From positions 68,387,631-68,451,630 of the forward strand of contig CM023539.1 in NCBI GenBank assembly GCA_013350335.1: DNA of 64,000 bases. The letters run 5' to 3'. Every line of letters starts with the position of its first letter. Positions within the stretch are counted from its first letter, which is position 1. Below the pieces are notes generated by a model, which was not told the DNA's origin, ran no database searches, and saw only the letters and a list, made by a program, of their open reading frames with translations. Shown here in pieces: positions 1 through 12,904 of the stretch. This stretch comes from Chimonanthus salicifolius. Taxonomy: Eukaryota; Streptophyta; Magnoliopsida; Laurales; Calycanthaceae. The position numbers and the translations under genes are program-made.

Positions 1-453
1 GATTGCTTACATCGTCCTCAGGGAGCATGGATGGAACCCAATAAACTCCTTGAGGAAAACGGTATGCATCCACACACTCACATTAAATTTCATGTTGGCA
101 TGTTCTTGAGCTTCAACCTGTTATAAATTAAATTTCATGAATAGACTTAATTTCATCCATGAGTCTAATATAATTATATATTTGTTTTTCTTTGTAAATT
201 TCAGTGGACAACTCTCTGCAATGCATTCCTTGTAGAATCAGAATGGTTTGTTGCAGGGCATTTGCCAAAGGCTGATGAGTACTTGAGAAATGGAATAATT
301 AGCTCAGGAATCCATGTGGTAATGGACCATATCTTCTTCTTTCTTGGCCATGGAATCACAGACAAGAGTATACATCATTTGGACACCAATCCAGGACTAA
401 TATCTTCTCCCACAACAATGCTAAGGTTGTGGGATGACTTGGGAAGTGCAAAG
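1..453 (+). CDS. Terpene synthase, partial (two internal exons), TPS-g (linalool/nerolidol synthase)-like
   Basis: Two exons read in phase 0: 1-61 (codons from position 2, giving a segment like [14 protein letters not shown]) and 205-453 (249 bp, 83 codons), separated by a 143-bp GT/AG intron (62-204). The second exon contains [20 protein letters not shown] and LWDDLGSAK, which is the start of the NSE/DTE magnesium-binding motif of class I terpene synthases, and it ends on a donor (GTGAG at 454). These enzymes ionise prenyl diphosphates to make mono- or sesquiterpenes. The wording best matches my memory of TPS-g linalool/nerolidol synthases; that subfamily call is less certain than the family call. 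The 5' part lies outside the window. The next exon, which would supply the final Glu of the metal motif, was not found in 454-1339, so the gene may be truncated by the segmental array that starts at 1340. Confidence 0.88.
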
Positions 454-1339
454 GTGAGAACATACGTCCCCACTCACACATAATAATTAGAGTTGAATGG
501 TCTATAATTAAGACAGCAAAGTTACCCTCACGTGGCACCAATTATTAATGAACTTTTTTTTTTTTCTATTTCATTTTATTTACAATTGATCATTATTTTT
601 GTTAATTTTATGCATTTTAGTTAGTCAAGAGTTAGGATCATTTTTAACAATTTAATAATGTAAATGATTTTTTTATTATTATAGTAAGTTAATGACTCAA
701 TTAATTTAGAATGAGAAGAGGTTATACCGATCTACACGTTTTTTTGCAAGTTTGAGTCTTTCAAACCCAAGAAGAAAAAGAGATTCCGTATTTGACAGTG
801 ATGTAATGAAATAAAAATCATTTGCAGCCATTTTTAAAGCTTTAAAATAGTGAAACTGTCAAGTGTCAACCACACTTTTAGGTATGAAAGTAAATCCTTT
901 ATTTTTTTTAATATGTGATGCAGTACAGATATCGACCCAAAATTAAAATCTTGATCGAATTGAAGGAATTGCTAATTTTATTTTAATTTATTTTCTTATC
1001 TGTGCAATTGATTTATTAGAGTAATTTTTTTTTCTTATTTTCATTTATATTTTACTTCTTAATTAGTTTTAAGCTTTTTTTTCTTATAAAAACACTTTTG
1101 AATATTGTAATTACCGATTGATTAATGAAAATTTAAGATTTCATTTTCTTTTCTTTTCTTTTCTGCCCTACTCCCAAACAAAGGGCGAACCGACCTTGCT
1201 TTCCTTGTGTCTTCTTCTCCTTTTCTTAATGTTGGCTACACCATCTTTGACTCCGTCCTTTGACCACTCACCCCATTGCCACATTCCTTCCTCCACTTGG
1301 GTCCACTTTGACTAGGTTGACCCACTCATACCCACTTTG
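454..1339. other. AT-rich non-coding stretch after the terpene synthase exon
   Basis: I looked here for the last terpene synthase exon (expected to begin with a DENQDGHDG-like segment) and did not find it in any frame. The stretch has T-rich and A-rich runs and short open frames without recognisable content. It ends where the segmental array begins at 1340. Confidence 0.6.
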
Positions 1340-1762
1340 ACGGGTGAAACTTGGGTCGGAATTTAACTTGACCCATATAACTCAACCTAAAAAATCAGTG
1401 GGTTTGAGTTATGTATTTGTATATTTCGGGTTGCGTTGGGAAAGAAACCTTTATGAAATTTGGGTCAGGCTGGGAAAAAAACCCGTATGAAATTCGGGTC
1501 GAATTGGATTGAGAAATTTAAAATCAATCTGACACGAAACAAGTACACCAAGTTATAAAACACTAGTGATTAGGGCTGAAACTCAGGTCGGATAGGTTGA
1601 GGCCAGCACTTGGGTTAAGTCAGGTCATGTCGAGTAATTCGAATAAGCAATTTGAGTTGGATCGAATTGAGTTTAATAAATTTTGACACAGATTAGATTG
1701 AGTTTATTAAAACTCGACCCGACCCATTTGAGTTTCCGCTTAGAACACCAAGAAGCTTTCTT

Positions 1763-2061
1763 CTAGAAAACTCCATCCTCCGTCCACATGTTTTCAAATT
1801 GGAAAGGGGATAGCCTTCTCTTTATACCTCCAAAGTCTAGGAGAATGGGGATATGGTCCAAGATGGGCTTAAGAAGTGCTTCATGGAAGAAGTTGAAAAA
1901 ATGCTCCCAATTGGCCGAGATGAGGAACCTATCCAATTTCGAAAGAGAAAGGCATTCTTGGTTCTTTGTCCAAGTGAAGCATCGAGGATTGAGCTTAGGG
2001 AAAAAGTCTCAGAAGAGGTCTTTTCCATTTGAAAATCTGATTTAAATTTTAAAAAATACAA
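1763..2061 (-). pseudogene. LINE (L1-type) endonuclease fragment, unit 1 copy
   Basis: On the minus strand this matches the fragment at 20888-21205, which reads through the C-terminal half of a plant LINE endonuclease. Unit 1 has lost 19 bp between two TTA triplets near 2000, which breaks the frame. It has no flanking reverse transcriptase and is a passenger of the segmental unit. Confidence 0.6.
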
Positions 2062-2902
2062 ATATATACAAGTGATTTAACTTTTAAAAAAAGGTCTTCA
2101 AATGGGAAAAAGCTCTTAAAAGATTTTTCCCTCTAACAGGCATTCACGTGACATTGTGATAGTAAAGTGGAGACTGAAGAGAGAGGGACATCAAAATAGA
2201 TCTTAAAATATATGTCCCTTTTAAGATTCTTTAAAAGTCCTATAGAAGTTCCTGAAACACGACATTTAAAAGTCCCATAGAAGTTCTTGAAACACGACGT
2301 CCATATTCAAACCCAATGTTCATAATTTCCATCATCCCTTTCATGGACCAGTACATGCTGCGGATGAATTTTGTTCCATTGCGTTCTTCAATATTTTAAG
2401 GTATATTAGTATTTTCATTGAATACGACAATTTCAATAAAAAATAGCTTTTGTACAAAAATTGACATAGTTTTTAAAAATTAAATAGTTGTTTAACTCAT
2501 TTCTTACTTTCTCATATTCACTGAAAGGTGAGATTTTCAATGAAAATTTGTATTGATAATATATGGAAAAGTAGAATTTTTTATAAATGGTTATTTTTAA
2601 AAAATCAAAATTTTCATAGTGAAAGGTAAAAAAGTTAATTTTTCTCTTCACTTTCTAATACGTAAAAAAACAAACATATCCAAAAAGGTTAATGACTACT
2701 TCGCACTCTCATGCTTCAGGAAGGTAGGGCTGAAACTGACACATTACGCAACCGACTCCACCTGAATTTCTGACATGACTCAACACAAGTATTGTTTTAT
2801 AACTTGGTGCACTCAGGCCGCGTTGGGTTAGATTGATTTTGAATTTCTCAACCCAACTCGATCCGAATTTCATGCGGGTTTCTTTTTTTCCAACTCGACC
2901 TA

Positions 2903-3071
2903 GACACACATGGGTGTAGTTCAACTGGTAATTTCCTGGGATGTGCCAGGTTCGAGCTCCCATAGTCTGACCTGTTGTGTCCCAAGGGCAGTGGGAATCA
3001 CCCGTGAGGGGTTTTCGCTAGGTTTCCCGTGATTTTCCACACGTAAATTCAAAAAGAAAAAGAAAAAAAGA
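2903..3071 (+). mobile_element. tRNA-derived SINE, unit 1 copy
   Basis: The head shows a pol III A box-like TAGTTCAACTGG (2917-2928) and a B box-like GGTTCGAGCTC (2949-2959) about 30 bp apart, as in tRNA genes. A body of about 100 bp and an A-rich tail (about 3051-3069) follow. It does not fold as an intact tRNA by eye. Target duplications were not clear. Confidence 0.7.
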
Positions 3072-5036
3072 GCCGACACCATTTAGGATTTATGAGTTTA
3101 TGAATTTAAAAATAATTTAAAGTCACTAAATATAATTTTAGATTCGAAGAAGACCAAAATCATTAAAAAAATATAAATATTTATTGTAATGGACTTTAAT
3201 ATTTGTATAAAGGTAGTATAAGAATTGGTTTTATTAAGAAAATTATTGTATGTAGAGTGGTTATTCAAGTTTTAGATTGCCCTTTTGCAGAATCATTTGT
3301 TAGCATATGAGTCATCTAAAATCCAAACTCTATGTATTTAAAAATAAAAAATAAAAATGACTGCAATTTATAAAAATCTTATTTTTCAAAAAAAATCCAA
3401 ATTATAAACAATTATAGATTTGAATATCATATTGAAGCACTATTTGATCTAATCATGATCTTTCTAACAAAATACAAAAATATTTAAGATTAAAATAAAA
3501 AAGAGAAGATGAAGAAAAAGAAAAAGGAAGATGAAGTATAAAGATGCATGAAAAAATAAGTAGAAGGATAGAAGTGAAAGAAAAATGTAAAGAAAAATAA
3601 GAAAAATAAAAGAAAAGAGCTCTAGCAAAGTAGCAACCTTTAGTTGAAGAAACTTACTAATTCCATTAATTGATTTTTTTTCTTAATTTTTATTTGTTTT
3701 ATTAAAAAAAAGTCAATCATATTAATTGAAAATAGATCTAATAGGCTACGATTGGACCAAATTTGAACCTTTAACTCATTTCTCAACTACTTAATCTTAA
3801 TGGCCGAAATCACTAAACGTCCTTCAATTTTTATGGATGGCTGATGATTTCGACCTTTAAGCTCAATTGATTGAGAATTGAGTTTGATCTTAAAATTTAA
3901 TTTACAGGTATCTTATTAAGTCTACTTTCAATTCATATAGTAGGTGTTTTGTTTTAAAGTAGAAGATGAAAAAGGGGGTTGATGACTCACTTGAGGGGGG
4001 GATGAGGTTGTATTAAAAAAAAATAAGGAGGGATTGTATAAATTTATTTATGAATAAAGGGAGGAAGGAGAGACAGATACCACCCTAGGTGGGACGATTG
4101 CAAGAAACGAAAGAGAGGGTTGAGGCTTGAGACTACAAAGCAAACAATTACAAGAGAGGAGAAGGAAAATTTAGATTATGTTAGGATATGGGTATCCATC
4201 ACAAAATACTAATCTATTAGGTTGAGGGATTAAGTCTTTATAAATTCTATGAAACCATTTGTCAAGATTGAGTATCCAGCCCAGAAGGCTAATTTATTAG
4301 GTAGAGTGACCCAAGTTCTTATAAATCCTTAGATCTTTTTCTGTACTTTCAATATGAGACTCGTTTCTAGCCTGTCCCAACAGATTATATATAATAGGGC
4401 AAAAAATCCTATATCAATAAAAGATACAACTAAATCTATTTTTATTAGGTTTAGAAAATCCTCTAACTCAACTACTCAAGAAACTGAATTTCCTAGGGTT
4501 CGAAAGACAATTATGATTAGAGTTGGAAAACCCTATTATACACAAATTCCTTAATATTTTCCCCATCAGAGGTAATCTATTTTTGCCACAATATTGAAAG
4601 AGTCAGGTTTACCTTTTCAACTCCCATGAAAGCCAAATGCATAAAAAATGTGATGCTACAGTATGTTATTATTAATACAATGGAGAAACTCCATATAGAA
4701 GGCTACAAATTTTTCTCATTTCAAATTCTTTTTTTTGAAATTGTTCATATATTAATAGAAAAAGGGGCACTAGATATGTAGATACAGAAAGAAAAAAGTA
4801 GACAAAAACTACAAACAGAAAACTCTGAAGAAAAAAGAACACCCACAGAAATTCAACACGCAAAATATCTGACATAGAGATATTCTTGAATTTCCTGAAT
4901 TGCTGAAGAGATACAATCCAGAATGCACATAATTAAGTACTGCATATTACTATTGCATAAATACTCTTATATAGAGGGAGATGAGGTACTCAAATGACAA
5001 CAACAGACAACTAAAAGAGTGACCACAATCAATAAG

Positions 5037-6422
5037 TTATACAATGTGAGGAGAAGCAAAATAGAGGAGCTCTTCATCCTTCTCAAATTTGGCTTGTTGT
5101 TCATCTTTCAAGCTCACCCAAGCTTCAATTCCATCACCTGATCTGGTATTAAACAATATAACAGACTCAAGAGGCACACCGGATAAAGTCACCCAGTCAG
5201 GTCCACCCCATCCAAAGTCCACTTCATAGAAAGAAAATCCACACCAACAACTGAAATAGTAAAAATCAACATTCCAGTCTGGATATTCTTGAAATAAGGT
5301 GCACACTGATTAGTAGGCTTTTAGATGGCCATCAGGACCATGCATCTGCAATATGTGATAAGAGTCTACTTTCCTAATTTCATCCCTCAATTCCTTCTCT
5401 ACTCTTGACAGCGATGCCAACTCTCCTTTCACGTAAGGAATGGCACAAAACTTGAAGATGTTGCCAAAGGAAGATCTGGGCAAGGGCAGGGCCATCCTTC
5501 GCCTGAGGTCTAGCGCATGCAAGGCCGTAACCACCTTCTTCGGCCCCACCTCCCCCATGGACCTTAAGAAGCACCGCCAGATGAGCGACGCGACCGCCTC
5601 GTAACAGGTCGGCTTTGCATCAGATTTGGCCCTTAGGGTTGATATCTTTGATGCATTGAACACAAACATCTTGGTCAAGACATTGGCTTTTAAGGGGAAC
5701 ATGTTGGCCGGCACCGGCACCGGCCCTACAACCGGTGGAAACAACGACGGCGACTCGAATGTAGGGCACACCAATTGACTGGACCCGCGAGCTGTGCTGG
5801 CCCACCCATTTAGAAATGTTCCCAATGTGGTCCCATCAGCAACTGCATGCGCAATGCCAATGCCCACAGCCATTTCCCCGCAATCGAAGATGTTGACTTG
5901 GACGGATAGGAGTACATCTCTGCGGGATTTTGATTTGGTGAAAGTGGTGGGGACCATCTGAGTCAACACTTCAACATAGGGTTGTCGAAGGAAATCCATG
6001 AGCTGATCGTTGACTCGAGCTTCTGAAAATTCTACACCTTCATCATTGCAGTCAACAGAACACTTGTCTTTGATCCTTCCGGCTAATGGGTAAAACTTGG
6101 TTAAGGCTTTGGCTAGAGAAGTCTTCAACTTCTGCAATTTTTCCATGGTTTTAATGCTACCACGGCCGTCGTCACCTCCCCCATGGACCTTAAGAAGCAC
6201 CGCCAGATGAGCGACGTGACCGCCTCGTAACGGGTCGGCTTTGCATCAGATTTGGCCCTTAGGGTTGATATCTTGGATGCATTGAACACAAACATCTTGG
6301 TCAAGACATTGGCTTTTAAGGGGAACATGTTGGCCGGCACCGGCACCGGCCCTGCAACCGGTGGAAACAACGACGGCGACTCGAATGTAGGGCACACCAA
6401 TTGACTGGACCCGCGAGCTGTG
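5037..6422 (-). pseudogene. BAHD acyltransferase pseudogene, 3' part with internal duplication (unit 1)
   Basis: Minus-strand relative of the intact gene at 24182-25465. Reading toward lower coordinates, 6422-6172 continues the gene after the retrotransposon, up to the MGEV region (residue about 258). It then jumps back to residue about 51 (DGRGSIKTME) and runs through to the C-terminus. The junction at about 6171-6176 sits on a CCACC-like sequence present at both parent points (24691 and 25317), giving a 626-bp duplication (5546-6171 equals 6172-6422 plus 17907-18281) that also shifts frame by 2. Further along, the Glu codon after GHLKAY has become TAA (5307-5309), cutting off the C-terminal 90 residues including DFGWG. 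HXXXD is intact in this half (AHAVAD). It cannot encode a working enzyme. Confidence 0.93.
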
Positions 6423-8189
6423 TGTTGTGCAAATTTTAAATTTATAACTCGCAAGCGCACGAACCATTTTGATAGTATAGCGATTAAGTGCGAGGTCGAA
6501 CCCATCGGAACTTAGGAAAATATATCCATGAAAATTATACCATTGAATTATATATTTTAAGAACTTTGAGAAATATGGAGATAAATTATGAACTTGGAAT
6601 TGTTAATCTAATCTATGAATTTTAATCTTAATTTAGAAACATTCTAGATTTAAACATAGAATCTAACATTTTAACTAATTTTAATTAAGATGGTGGAATT
6701 AATATAAAAATATAAACAATCTTAATCTAATTTAGAAAACAAAATTAAGATGCAATTAAATTATTTCCAACCTACTTCATCAATTTCAAAGATTTGAGTT
6801 TTTATAAACAAAAATAAAAATTAAAGACATCTAAATTACATCTGTACATATTTACAGTGGAACTGGCTCAAAGAATCAAGGAGGCATTATTTTCCATATT
6901 TTAAAAATAAAACAAAGGCCTAGAATACGGAGCTCACGTAAATTACCAATCATGCATTCAAATTTTTCATCGATAAATATTCCAACAATTAAATCCATGG
7001 ATTTTATTAAATTAAAAATCTCAATTTAAACCTTAGAATGAATAGAATTTAAACTTTATCTTCAAATCTAAAATATTTCATCGCACTCTTAAAATAAGAG
7101 CCTTAGATCGAAGAAGGAAGTCTATTCAATCTAAATTTTCATCACATTTAATTTGAAATAATTAAAATAAATCCACACATAAACTTAATTAAAGAATAAA
7201 AATAAAATCAAATAATCATCGTACATAAATTGAATAATTGGAAAACCATAGACTAAATATTTCATCACACCTCAATTTTATTTATGAAACATGAAATTGA
7301 ATTACAAACCAATGGAATTTAAAAGAATAAAATACAAGAAAAATAGCTAGGAAAATTAAACAAAATACCAACCTAAAAACCCTGTAGAACCTAATTTTCC
7401 AAAGCCTCTTCTTATCCTTCCTTCACTTTTTCCTTCTCTCCTTCCTCTCATCTCCTTTTCTTCAATGCCCAAGTTCAATTTTCGCAATAGGAGAGGGCTA
7501 GTATTTATAGATGAAAGGAGGTGGAATGAATGGATTGGATTCAAAGATTTAAATAAAGCAAGAGACACATGGAGGGCGGATTTGATTTGTGCTAAATATG
7601 GAATGACTTAAAAGTGGCAAGGAGCTAAATTTGTATAAGGAAAGTGGGTGCAAAATCCCGTTTTTTACACATGTATCATCTTGCAGCTCAGTTTTGACCT
7701 TGTTAACGTCCGAATCAAGAAAAGTCGTAAACTACAAAGTTGTAGCTCTTGAAGTCTTCTTTCCAACGCAAAAAGAATCATGTAATCGGATATTGGAATA
7801 GAAATTTATGACCAAAATACCGAACACATGTCAAACCTTCCTTATTTTTCTCCCTTTCTTATTTTCTTTCTCTTTCCTTAATCCACTTGCCAAATTCGAA
7901 AATCCTCTTATATTGACTTCTAAATTTCGAATTTCCTCTTGAGATAGTGGAAATAGTATTCACACATGTGGATTTCTTCATGGGCTTTTCTTAATAGGCT
8001 CAATAATTGGGCTTGAGGTCCAAAATAACACATAATGGGCCCAGGCTTTATATTTAAGCATTTTTTCTATCATCCTCACTTTTAAACCTGCAAAATACAA
8101 AATTATACTAATTAGATAAAATTAAATAAAATGAGATACTAACAATAATAAATTTAGGGGTAAAATATGTATTTATTTTGCACTCATCA
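6423..8189 (-). repeat. 3' LTR of the Athila-like element (1,767 bp)
   Basis: Starts TGTTGTGC and ends CTCATCA on the plus strand, so it runs TGATGAG...ACAACA in element sense. It holds a TATA-like CTATAAATAC (minus strand, 7501-7510). The other LTR is 680 bp shorter. Confidence 0.92.
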
Positions 8190-8204
8190 AATACCCCCAA
8201 ACTT
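8190..8204 (-). promoter_or_regulatory. Polypurine tract of the Athila-like element
   Basis: Minus strand reads AAGTTTGGGGGTATT immediately before the 3' LTR (TGATGAG), the expected place for the plus-strand primer of reverse transcription. Confidence 0.8.
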
Positions 8205-10270
8205 ACATTTTGCTAGTCCTCGAGCAAAACAAAAATTAAAAACTTTAAAAACAAAAATAAAAATCCTAAATTACACCACTTTCGCTGGCACTTTCGATTG
8301 CATTTAGCATATTCAACAAGCCTTTAAACCCCTAGCTCACCACTAGTGGACGAGTTATAGTCTCGTGAGGGCTTCCAGAGATGATACCCACAAACATTAG
8401 ATTTCAGCAAAAATATATAAATCAAAATTTAAAAATCATACAACTCCAAAATTATTTTACAAAACTTATACTCGGAGTGTAGTGTGTGATAGCCAAATAT
8501 TAACATAACCTTCTTTTTCAAAATACCACATAAGTTTTGCAACCACCGGTTGAAAATGCGCTTCGACTTCAAATCTCACAAAAGTATATCTCTCAGAAAG
8601 ATTTTCGCTCAGAGGTTGGATGAATTGTCTCTCAATAGTATATGTGAGCGGAATAATTTCTCAAATACAAATATCTCACATATTTATCATCAAAGAACGA
8701 TTAATAACAAAGAATAATATAGATCTCATGAAAGGATGCCATTTTCCTGATAACGTTGAATCAAACACCATTATTCTTCTTCATCTATTCTCCACTTAAA
8801 TACCATATTAACTCAGAATCAATATGACTTACTGTAGGACAAAACGTGGCTTAGGACCGGGTCTTATCAAAAAAGGATAACAAGACTCTAAAATAAATAT
8901 TTTGAATAGAAAAAGTTAGAGGTCTTCAAAATTTTATAATGGGATATTTCTTCCTCTATTTTTTTTTTAGCACTCAGAATCTTCAAAGCATTTCTCTTCT
9001 TTTCAAATTCAATTCTTTTTTTTTTTCACCTTTTTTTTCACATCCTTCATTTATGATGTATGGATGTTCCCTTTCTTTTTTTTTCTTTTTCATTTCCTTT
9101 TTTTTCTTTTTTTTTCATTGATGATTTTCTTCTTTCTTTTGCATCTCTCATCATCATTTTTTCTTTCAAGTGCCATAGTTTTCTCAGAATACCATCCCAA
9201 TAACAATCATCTCTAACCTTTTCTGGGCCCTAGAATAGGTCACAGATTTTTCAATGTAGGCTCAAACTCCACAACCGGAGTTGGGTATGGATAATATGGT
9301 TAATCAATAAAAATAGGATAAATTTACATTCAAAGCTCAAAAGTGGGAACTAACATGATAATATGATAGAAAATAGGTAGGCTTCAAAGGCTCAAACGAT
9401 CCAAAATAATGGCCTATATCACTTCCTAAGCTTCATATGAATATTTAATTGTTTCAAATAAATTCAGAAAAATATCAGGTGTAATAATCCACAATTTGAT
9501 TTCATTCTCAGTATATGACCAAAACAAAGAATAATGAGATCTAACAAAAATAATGCGCACATCAAAGAAAATAAGAATTTACTTATAACCCTCAAAAAAA
9601 TAGAATGCCTCAAAAGCTCACTGGGTCGCAAGTCTCCACTGGTATTCCTCCGGTGATTACTTAACTCATGAATATTTTTCTTTTTCCAACTAAGTTAATA
9701 TGACTGTGCAAAGATTTTCCAAGTATAAATTTCACAAAATTCAAATGGAAAAGCATGATATAAAAATTTTAATCCACATATTAATGCTAAAAATCAAGAT
9801 TTAAATTTTTTTTTTTTTCAAATTTTTTTTTCAAAATGTTTTTTTTTTCAAAGACAAACACAAAAGTGAATTTTTTTTTTTTTGGACTCAAAGGACTCAA
9901 AAACACACAAAATTGACACAGTATAAACCCTCAATACCCCCAAACTTAAAGTGAACATTGTCCTCAATGTGCTCTAATCTACAGTGATCAGTTGCAAATT
10001 AGAACAAAACGAACAACTAAAATTCAGAAAAATACCTGAGAAGGAGCTCTTTATTCAAAACCTGCAAAAATAAACAAATAACAAAAAAAAAAAAAAAACA
10101 CACAACAAAGACAAAGACACTAAACGGACTCAAAACACAAAAACTGACCCAACAAAAGGAAAAACCTAAACTAGTCCAACACAAACACGTACTGACGCAC
10201 CAACAAACTCAGACATAGAATGACGGGTGGAGGGATGGATGGATGGATATGGGTGGGCGGATCATCCTAC
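8205..10270 (-). other. Non-coding 3' region of the Athila-like element
   Basis: No env-like or other coding frame is recognised. The region has long homopolymer tracts (for example T-rich 8958-9120 and around 9805-9882). A second copy of the polypurine 15-mer lies at 9933-9947. Confidence 0.6.
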
Positions 10271-11400
10271 TCAGTCCTGGTAGACAGGATCATCCAGTGG
10301 GATCTGAACTTCTTCCTCTGGTTTGTGAAACTCTAAGAATGGTTTAAGACGCTGACCATTAACTTTCCAAACATGGCCATTCTTAGGATGCTTAATTTGC
10401 ACAGTCCCATGCGGAAAAACAGCATGAACAAGATATGGACCTATCCACTTTGACCTTAGTTTACCGGGAAACAAATGCAATCGAGAATTATACAGCAAGA
10501 CCTTTTGACCAACTGTGAAAGTTTTTCTCAGAATATTCTTATCATGAAACAACTTCATCCGGTCTTTGTACTTTCTCGCAGTATCATAGGCATCTCTCCT
10601 AATTTCATCAAGTTCAGACAACTGGAGCTTCCTATGCTGCCCAGCCTGATCTAGAGCAAAATTCATATGCTTAATAGCCCAATATGCTCTATGCACTAAC
10701 TCAACTGGTAAATGACAGGCTTTCCCATACACTATCCTGTAGGGTGACATTCCAATGGGCGTTTTGAATGCAGTACGATATGCCCAGAGTGCATCAGTAA
10801 GTCGCAAAGACCAGTCTTTCCTGGATGGATTAACTGTCTTCTCCAGAATACGTTTTATCTCTCGATTTGAAATTTCCACTTGCCCACTTGTTTGCGGATG
10901 ATAAGGAGTAGCAACCTTATGCATCAGCCCATATGATTTCATCAATGTTTCAAACGGGCGATTACAGAAGTGCTTACCCCCATCACTGATGATGGTTCGT
11001 GGTATTCCAAATCTAGAGAAATCTTTTAAGAAACGGAGGACAACTTTATGATCATTGTTTTGCAAGCCACCGCTTCAACCCATTTACTGACATAATCTAC
11101 CCCTACCAAATTGTAAAGATTACCAAAGGAATTAGGAAATGGTCCCATGAAATCAATGCCCCAAACATCAAAAAGTTCAACAGGTAAAATTGGGTTCAAA
11201 GGCATCATATTTCGACGAGACAGACTACCTAATCTCTGACATCTGTCACATGACACACACAGTAGGAATGGGTATCTTTGAACATGGAAGGCCAGTAAAA
11301 ACCACACTGCAAAATCTTTGCAGTGGTCTTGTTCGAACTGAAATGACCTCCACAAGCCTGATCATGACAAAATTTAACGACACTTAGTTGATCGGACTCC
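10271..11400 (-). pseudogene. Integrase region of the Athila-like element
   Basis: The minus strand shows the zinc-binding CVSCDRCQR segment, the core beginning GIDFMGPFP (first catalytic Asp), IISDGGKHF (second Asp), and [17 protein letters not shown] with the catalytic Glu. A C-terminal region follows with [13 protein letters not shown] and SKWIGPY. Two frameshifts break it: a single-base change near 11065 between ACKT and NDHKVV, and another near 11270 upstream of CVSCDRC. The frame from 11065 to the stop at 10271 remains open for 264 codons. Confidence 0.9.
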
Positions 11401-11644
11401 GGGACACAATGACGAATGATTTGTTCTGAACAATATTTGAACAGGTATGGATCATCCCAGATAAAGTATTTGACTTATGCTAGAAATTTTGACTTATCTT
11501 GCTTAGTCCAATGCTCAGGCATCAAACCAGTGACAAGATAATTCACAATATTTGCAAACCAAGGTAATTGGGAAACTGACATGAGTTGCTCATCAGGAAA
11601 GGATTCAGTAATAGGTATCGGGTCATCAGAAATTCAGTTGCCAA

Positions 11645-12901
11645 TCAAGACAAATGGTCCGCTACCACATTCTCAGAACCTTTCTTGTCCCGAATTTCAA
11701 TATCAAATTCTTGTAGCAAACGAACCCATCTAATCAAGCAGGACTTAGCATCTTTCTTAGACAGAAGATACTTGAGAGCAGCATGATCGGAGTAGATGAT
11801 GACCTTCGAACTCACAAGGTAAGATCGAAATTTGTCTAGTGCAAAAACGACTGCCAACAATTCCTTTTCCGTGGTGGAATAGTGCAATTGAGCATCATTC
11901 AATGTTTTGCTGGCATAATGGATAACATGAGGTAACTTATTGACCCTTTGACCTAAAACAGCTCCTACTGCATAGTCAGAAGCATTACACATGATCTCAA
12001 AAGGAACAGACCAATCAGGAGGTCGAATTATCGGAGCAGAGGTCAATGAAGTTTTCAATTTTTCAAAAGCGTGGACGCACTCATCATCAAAATCGAAACT
12101 TGAATCCTTAGTCAGGAGTCTACAGAGAGGTCTGGAAATTTTACTGAAATCTTTGATAAATCTCCTGTAGAAACCAGCATGACCTAGGAATGATCTGATC
12201 TCTTTAACAGTTTGGGGCCGTGGAAGGCTAGAGATCAAATCGACCTTAGCTTTATCAACTTCTATTCCATTGTCTGATATAATGTGACCTAAGACTATAC
12301 CTTGTTTCACCATGAAATGACATTTTTCCCAATTGAGTACTAGGTTCTTTTCTTTACATCGGACTAACACAAGGGTTAGATGATGTAGGCATTGGTCAAA
12401 CGAAGAACCAAAGACTGAGAAATCATCCATAAAGACTTCCAAACATCGCTCTACCATGTCTGAAAATATGCTGATCATACACCGCTGAAAGGTAGCAGGT
12501 GCATTGAACAGCCCAAAAGGCATGCGACGGTAGGCAAAAGTACCAAATGGACAGGTGAAGGTGGTCTTCTCCTGATCCTCAGGAGCAACACAAATTTGGT
12601 TATAGCCGGAATAACAATCGAGAAAACAGTAGAATGCATGACCGGCCAAACGCTCAAGCATCTGATCAATGAATGGAAGTGGGAAGTGATCCTTTCGAGT
12701 CGCAGTGTTCAGTTTTCGGTAGTCAATACAAACTCTCCAGCCCGTTTGAACACGGGTAGGAACTAGTTCATTATCCTCATTCTTAACTACCGTTACACCA
12801 GATTTCTTTGGGACAACCTGTATCGGACTCACCCACGGACTATCAGAGATAGGGTAGATGATACCAGCCTCGAGAAGTTTTAAAATTTCGGCTCTTACCA
12901 C
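11645..12901 (-). pseudogene. Reverse transcriptase and RNase H of the Athila-like element
   Basis: An open frame of 418 codons. It contains the RT landmarks [38 protein letters not shown] and the catalytic FMDDF (a YXDD variant), then [16 protein letters not shown] and the RNase H segments [25 protein letters not shown] and [11 protein letters not shown], ending near ADHLS. Upstream it is separated from the protease part by a stop where PVM is followed by TAG (12902-12904), probably a mutated sense codon. Confidence 0.93.
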
Positions 12902-12904
12902 GTC

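Noticed and set aside
2912..2960. Possible functional tRNA gene
   Set aside because: A and B boxes are present, but there is no acceptor stem or anticodon arm, and an A-rich tail follows, which fits a SINE better.
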